DNA of 64,000 bases from Pseudanabaena sp. ABRG5-3. GTDB taxonomy: Bacteria > Cyanobacteriota > Cyanobacteriia > Pseudanabaenales > Pseudanabaenaceae. Below the pieces are notes generated by a model. The model did no database searches and was not told the DNA's origin. It saw only the letters and a list, made by a program, of their open reading frames with translations. A program made the position numbers and the translations under genes. Of the stretch, positions 60,693 through 64,000 are shown in pieces. The stretch is from NCBI RefSeq assembly GCF_003967015.1, contig NZ_AP017560.1, positions 3,532,048-3,596,047 of the forward strand, given 5' to 3'. Position 1 is the first letter of the stretch, and each line of letters begins with the position of its first letter.

Positions 60693-61499
60693 CTAACTAT
60701 TTGGATTTAATTCGTTAGATACAATTACTACAGTGATATTGTCTCGACCACCACGCAACTTTGCCGCTTCGACTAGGGCTTCGGCAGCTTGTTGGCAGTT
60801 ACGAGTATTCTTGAGTTGGTGAGTGATGCGATCATCGCTTAGTTCCTCAGTTAATCCATCACTACAGATCAAGAAGCGATCGCCAGGTTGCCACTCGATA
60901 TCTTGTGCTGTAATTGATTTTAAGTCTTCACGACCCAAGCATTGTAGGAGCATATGTCGCCAAGGATGGCTTTTGGCATCGTCGGCATTAACTACCCCCG
61001 TTTGAATTGCGCGGGCAATCCATGTATGGTCATCACTGATTTGTTCTAATTTTGCTCCCCGCAAGCGATATAGTCGTGAATCCCCGATGTGGCAAAACCA
61101 AGGCTGTTCATCACGAAATAGTAGTAAGACTACGGTTGTTCCCATATCCGATCGCACAGGATTAGCCATTTGATCATTAATAATGGCTTGGTTTGCCTTG
61201 TCAATCGCATCCTGCATCAGCTTTTGAGGTGTTGTCTCGACATCCCAAAGTGCGTCTAAACATTCACGGATGGAATCGACAGCAATCTTACTTGCTACCT
61301 CACCCCCTGCGTGTCCTCCCATACCATCAGCAACTACAAAAAATCGTCCATCAGGATCGATATAGTAAGAATCTTGATTGGCTGATCTGACACAGCCCGT
61401 ATCGGTTGCTCCCGCAAATAGACGCTTCATGTTAGGTGGTTCGACTCGACGTATTGAATTAACCAGTTCTGCTACCGCAATCTTTAGTTTAACCTTCAT
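60693..61499 (-). CDS. PP2C-type serine/threonine protein phosphatase
   Basis: This metal-dependent phosphatase (268 residues from the ATG at 61499) has the PP2C motifs: 'SANQDSYYIDPDGRFFVVADGMGGHAGGE' region (D in 'NQDS' and 'ADGMGGH'), 'SDMGTTVVLLLF', 'CHIGDSRLYRLR', 'LICSDGLTEELSDD' and 'GGRDNITVVIV', so all metal ligands are present. It is of the small bacterial Stp1/PrpC type and soluble. In cyanobacteria such enzymes dephosphorylate PII and other proteins; the target here is not known. A second ATG at 61430 gives the core domain alone. Confidence 0.92.
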   Translation of the reverse strand: MKVKLKIAVAELVNSIRRVEPPNMKRLFAGATDTGCVRSANQDSYYIDPDGRFFVVADGMGGHAGGEVASKIAVDSIRECLDALWDVETTPQKLMQDAIDKANQAIINDQMANPVRSDMGTTVVLLLFRDEQPWFCHIGDSRLYRLRGAKLEQISDDHTWIARAIQTGVVNADDAKSHPWRHMLLQCLGREDLKSITAQDIEWQPGDRFLICSDGLTEELSDDRITHQLKNTRNCQQAAEALVEAAKLRGGRDNITVVIVSNELNPNS

Positions 61500-61601
61500 A
61501 GGCAAAAACTACAGTAATATTCATAAACTATCATTAAAACCCAAGATTAGCATCTGCAATGCCTTAGGCGATATTTAAGTAGCCCAACATCGTTATAAAC
61601 T

Positions 61602-61654
61602 AAACCCAGATTCTTGTGCTGCCCACGTAGCCAGCAGCACAAGAATCTGGGTTT
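61602..61654. repeat. 20-bp hairpin
   Basis: AAACCCAGATTCTTGTGCTG at 61602-61621 is the exact inverse of 61635-61654. The outer arm resembles the hairpin at 45840. Confidence 0.8.
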
Positions 61655-61785
61655 TAAGTTGACTTACGCTTGACTACTGAAATACTGATCTTATAGCGTA
61701 TACCAATCTAGTGAAGTGGAGGATTGTGTCCCCACCGAAGGCGGGGACACAATCCTCTCTACCTCGCTTGCTTGAGAAGCGGTAT

Positions 61786-61880
61786 AAGTAGCTAGCTGGG
61801 TACAATTAAAGAAGCCCGTAGCGCACGTACAGCTTGCAGACTAGCTTTGGTTTTTTATATTTAATTACGCTCAGCTACTT
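61786..61880. repeat. Element of family A, copy 2 (95 bp)
   Basis: Left AAGTAGCTAGCTGGG...AATTAAA and right TTTAATTACGCTCAGCTACTT are inverted repeats that match the ends of the element at 12121. The interior differs. Confidence 0.75.
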
Positions 61881-61887
61881 AGTTCTA

Positions 61888-61994
61888 TTACAGCCTATTG
61901 AGGCTTTGAGTAGTACAGAAATATTTTTAAAAGCGGCGCTCCGCGCCGCTTTTAAAAATATTTCTGGGTTTGTACTAAGCACAAAGCGCTGTAA
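61888..61994. repeat. Element of family B, copy 2 (107 bp)
   Basis: It shares both ends with the copy at 60585 (TTACAGCCT...TTGAGGC and ...AAAGCGCTGTAA) but the central stem is AAAAGCGGCGC-TCC-GCGCCGCTTTT. It ends 6 bases before the stop of the ABC1 gene. Confidence 0.8.
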
Positions 61995-61999
61995 ATGAA

Positions 62000-63691
62000 T
62001 CATCGTTCAGGACGATCAATTCGCGATAACAATCGTAATAAAACTAATACAAAAACTACGGCAAACAGTGTTGCCACGATCGCAGGAACAAACCAGCCAT
62101 TAACTAATAAAAGGGTGGCGCATAATAGGCAAGTTGCTCCTAGCAGAGCATAGATTGCGCCGATGCCCACATTACTGAGGCGACGTAATAGGCGATCAGT
62201 TTCTTGGGATTTGATTCTGACCCGAATATCACCACGTTCGAGTTTGGCGAGGGTGTCATCAATTCTGCGTGGTAAGGCGATCGCGGTATTACTTACCTGC
62301 GCGGCCTGTCTACCTAGTTCACCGAGAAAAGCGGTAGATAAATTACCTGACTCCTTATTACTGCCATTTTCCATAAGATTGGTTGCGTAGGGTTTTGCGA
62401 CTTCCATAAAGTTAAAACTAGGATCAAGTCCTTTGCCCAGACCTTCAAGGGTTGAGAGCGCCCGCATGACAAAGGTAAAGGTGGCGGGAAATCGAAATGG
62501 TTGGTCATAGGCAATATCGTACAAATCATCACTGATCGCTGCAACTGATTGCTTATCCATAGGTTGCCCCATGAAGTTGTCGAGCATATACTGCACCGAT
62601 CGCCTAATTGGTCCAATGTCACCTTTGACTTCTAAAGCGCCTAATTCGATTAAGGAATTAACCACTGCCTCCGCATCTTTTTTAGCAATTCCAAAGAAAG
62701 TGCGTAGTAATTTATCACGGGTGATGGTTTGGATCTGTCCCATCATTCCAAAATCATAGAAAATCAGTTCACCTTTGCCAGTGACGGCTAAATTGCCGGG
62801 GTGGGGATCGGCATGGAAAAAGCCATGATTAAGTAATTGTTCGAGATATGACTCTGCACCGATGCGAGCAATGATTTTGCGATCAATCCCTGCGGCTTCG
62901 AGAGCATCGTAGTTACTCACCTTGATCCCCGGCATATATTCCAGAGTTAGCACTCGCCGAGAGGCATAGCGCCAATAAACGCGAGGAACCATAATGCGGC
63001 GATCGCCTCGAAAGTTACGACGAAAGGTATCAGCATTACGACCTTCATTGAGATAATCTGCTTCCTCGTAGAGAATTTTGCGACATTCTTCATAGATGCC
63101 AACCCAGTCTCGCCCCCGACCATATTTAGGATGATTTTGGAAATATTCCGCAATTCTTTTGAGAATTCCTAAATCGATCGCAAATAATTTCAATAACCCC
63201 GGACGTTGTACCTTAACCACGATTTCTTCGCCCGTATGTAGTTGCGCCTTATGCACCTGTCCTAGGCTTGCTGCGGCAAGGGGTACAGGATCAAAGTAAC
63301 CAAACATTTGATCAACGGACTTGCCTAAATCTGCCTCGATAATTTGCTTCGCTTTTTCCGCAGTAAATGCAGGAACCTTGTCCTGTAACTTAGATAGCTC
63401 CTCAACGGACTCCGTTGGCAAAATATCGGCACGGGTGGAAAGCAATTGCCCAACTTTAATAAATGTGGGACCCAGTTGTAGCATCGATTCCCTTAGCCAA
63501 ATTGCCCGTTTTCGGGTGCGTTGTTTGACTTTGGATTCAGTTTTGCCCCCGATATAGCTCCATTTTTTGCCATCGAGCCAGATCATCCAAGAAAAGGTGA
63601 GAACAGTGCGCCAGATGTCTATGGTGCGGGCGAGTTCAGAGTAGTTGTCACGACTCCAGCGATAATTGGGTTCAGAAGATAAAGCTGACAC
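62000..63691 (-). CDS. ABC1/UbiB/AarF family protein kinase-like
   Basis: The 563-residue protein belongs to the UbiB (ABC1, AarF) family of atypical kinase-like ATPases linked to quinone synthesis and to membrane lipid handling; in cyanobacteria several paralogues occur. 'LGPTFIKVGQLLSTRADILP' (the K-x-G-Q motif, about residue 76), 'PLAAASLGQVHKAQL' (Ala-rich loop), 'VKVQRP', 'GFFHADPHPGNLAV' and 'IFYDFGMMGQI' are all present. The C-terminus has two membrane segments ('IYALLGATCLLCATLLLVN', 'VPAIVATLFAVVFVLVLL'). It is monocistronic. Confidence 0.93.
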   Translation of the reverse strand: MSALSSEPNYRWSRDNYSELARTIDIWRTVLTFSWMIWLDGKKWSYIGGKTESKVKQRTRKRAIWLRESMLQLGPTFIKVGQLLSTRADILPTESVEELSKLQDKVPAFTAEKAKQIIEADLGKSVDQMFGYFDPVPLAAASLGQVHKAQLHTGEEIVVKVQRPGLLKLFAIDLGILKRIAEYFQNHPKYGRGRDWVGIYEECRKILYEEADYLNEGRNADTFRRNFRGDRRIMVPRVYWRYASRRVLTLEYMPGIKVSNYDALEAAGIDRKIIARIGAESYLEQLLNHGFFHADPHPGNLAVTGKGELIFYDFGMMGQIQTITRDKLLRTFFGIAKKDAEAVVNSLIELGALEVKGDIGPIRRSVQYMLDNFMGQPMDKQSVAAISDDLYDIAYDQPFRFPATFTFVMRALSTLEGLGKGLDPSFNFMEVAKPYATNLMENGSNKESGNLSTAFLGELGRQAAQVSNTAIALPRRIDDTLAKLERGDIRVRIKSQETDRLLRRLSNVGIGAIYALLGATCLLCATLLLVNGWFVPAIVATLFAVVFVLVLLRLLSRIDRPER

Positions 63692-63841
63692 GGCTCACTA
63701 ACGATGGAAGGACTGCTAAAACTTGTAACAAACCTTTACATCTTAACCTGAATATTTACACTTTTTAATATTAGGAAACAAGTGTATATCCATTGAGAGA
63801 GTACGCCCATTAGGGGCGTACTCTCTCAATACTTTCAAATA

Positions 63842-63912
63842 GAGCTAAAACCTGTAGCGAACGCGCAGCGTTCGCTACAGGTTTTGGGATTTTATATTTA
63901 ATTGCGCCCAGC
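63842..63912. repeat. Partial element of family A
   Basis: A 17-bp-plus stem (AAAACCTGTAGCGAACGC with GCGTTCGCTACAGGTTTT, loop GCA, about 63847-63885) is followed by a right end TTTTATATTTAATTGCGCCCAGC as in the element at 12121. The left end is not conserved. Confidence 0.6.
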
Positions 63913-63919
63913 CCATTAA

Positions 63920-64000
63920 CTAAACTTGATCGTATCCCACAGCGCGATCGCGACCTAGTTCTTTAGCTTTATAGAGTGCGCGATCGGCTCGAATCAGTAA
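63920..64000 (-). CDS. Diguanylate cyclase, C-terminal end only
   Basis: The last 26 codons of a gene continuing past the right edge. They read 'IRADRALYKAKELGRDRAVG', the usual end of a GGDEF domain (A-D-x-A-L-Y-x-A-K-x-x-G-R-x). Together with 33609-34400 it is the second GGDEF protein here. Confidence 0.85.
   Translation of the reverse strand, partial: LLIRADRALYKAKELGRDRAVGYDQV

Larger units (their letters stand above)
61500..61999. other. 500-bp repeat-rich spacer
   Basis: No gene is seen. From left to right it contains a 20-bp hairpin (61602-61621 with 61635-61654), a palindrome with the GGATTGTGTCCCC stem (about 61722-61758), a family A element (61786-61880) and a family B element (61888-61994). 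These lie head to tail with almost no other sequence. Confidence 0.75.

Noticed and set aside
61786-61994. Repeat cluster as an insertion sequence
   Set aside because: No transposase frame or fragment is present; the elements are about 100 bp and non-coding.

Overview
The window is a piece of a cyanobacterial chromosome, most likely from a thin filamentous Pseudanabaena-like species (the genus is an inference). Direct evidence for a cyanobacterium is the intact photosystem II operon psbE-psbF-psbL-psbJ, a plant-type ferredoxin-NADP reductase, an RpaA-type circadian output regulator, solanesyl diphosphate synthase, XisH/XisI proteins, DUF2079 and Uma2 families, and very frequent HIP1-type GCGATCGC octamers in genes on both strands. 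No rRNA and no CRISPR array was seen; one tRNA (Phe, GAA) is present.

Layout. 1-15.1 kb is mostly housekeeping: a GNAT acetyltransferase, hemF (haem/chlorophyll branch), a DUF2079 membrane protein, a Uma2 protein, a LivF-type ABC ATPase, an AI-2E family permease, the zwf-opcA pair of the oxidative pentose phosphate pathway, two mechanosensitive channels (MscS type and MscL), a lipoprotein and a dihydroorotase homologue that has lost its usual metal ligands. 15.1-23.7 kb is a defence island: a HigB/HigA pair, then a type I restriction-modification system whose genes are spread out as hsdR, a GxxExxY protein, hsdS, an MNT/HEPN toxin-antitoxin pair, a DUF2281/PIN pair and hsdM. The GxxExxY gene is wrapped in AATCAT-rich repeats that also appear inside the hsdS coding sequence.

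23.7-42.6 kb carries a pentapeptide repeat protein co-transcribed with a SphS-like sensor kinase, petH in a short form without the phycobilisome-linker domain, a secreted metalloprotease with a C-terminal sorting signal, acetolactate synthase, RppH, a DJ-1/PfpI protein, a Fur-family repressor next to a diguanylate cyclase, an Eis-like acetyltransferase, xisH-xisI, psbEFLJ, solanesyl diphosphate synthase, rpaA and glgA.

43.2-57.3 kb is the most striking part: five consecutive, same-strand genes for exported TPR-CHAT proteins (putative caspase-like proteases), each with an N-terminal signal sequence, 9 to 13 forty-residue TPR units and an intact His/Cys dyad. They look like recent tandem duplicates with a conserved protease end and a diversified TPR end. 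57.4-64 kb holds an FKBP isomerase, tRNA-Phe, a YdcF-like protein, recR, an exported HExxH protein, a PP2C phosphatase, a UbiB/ABC1 kinase-like protein and the last codons of another GGDEF protein.

Almost every intergenic space contains a long perfect hairpin with a three-base loop, usually closed by GC/GC pairs; many sit at gene ends and probably act as (often bidirectional) terminators. Two families of roughly 100-bp palindromic elements with conserved ends and different internal stems are also present (near 12.1, 61.8 and 63.9 kb; and near 59.8, 60.6 and 61.9 kb). CDS boundaries were checked against the bases; where a start was moved to a downstream codon the reason is given.
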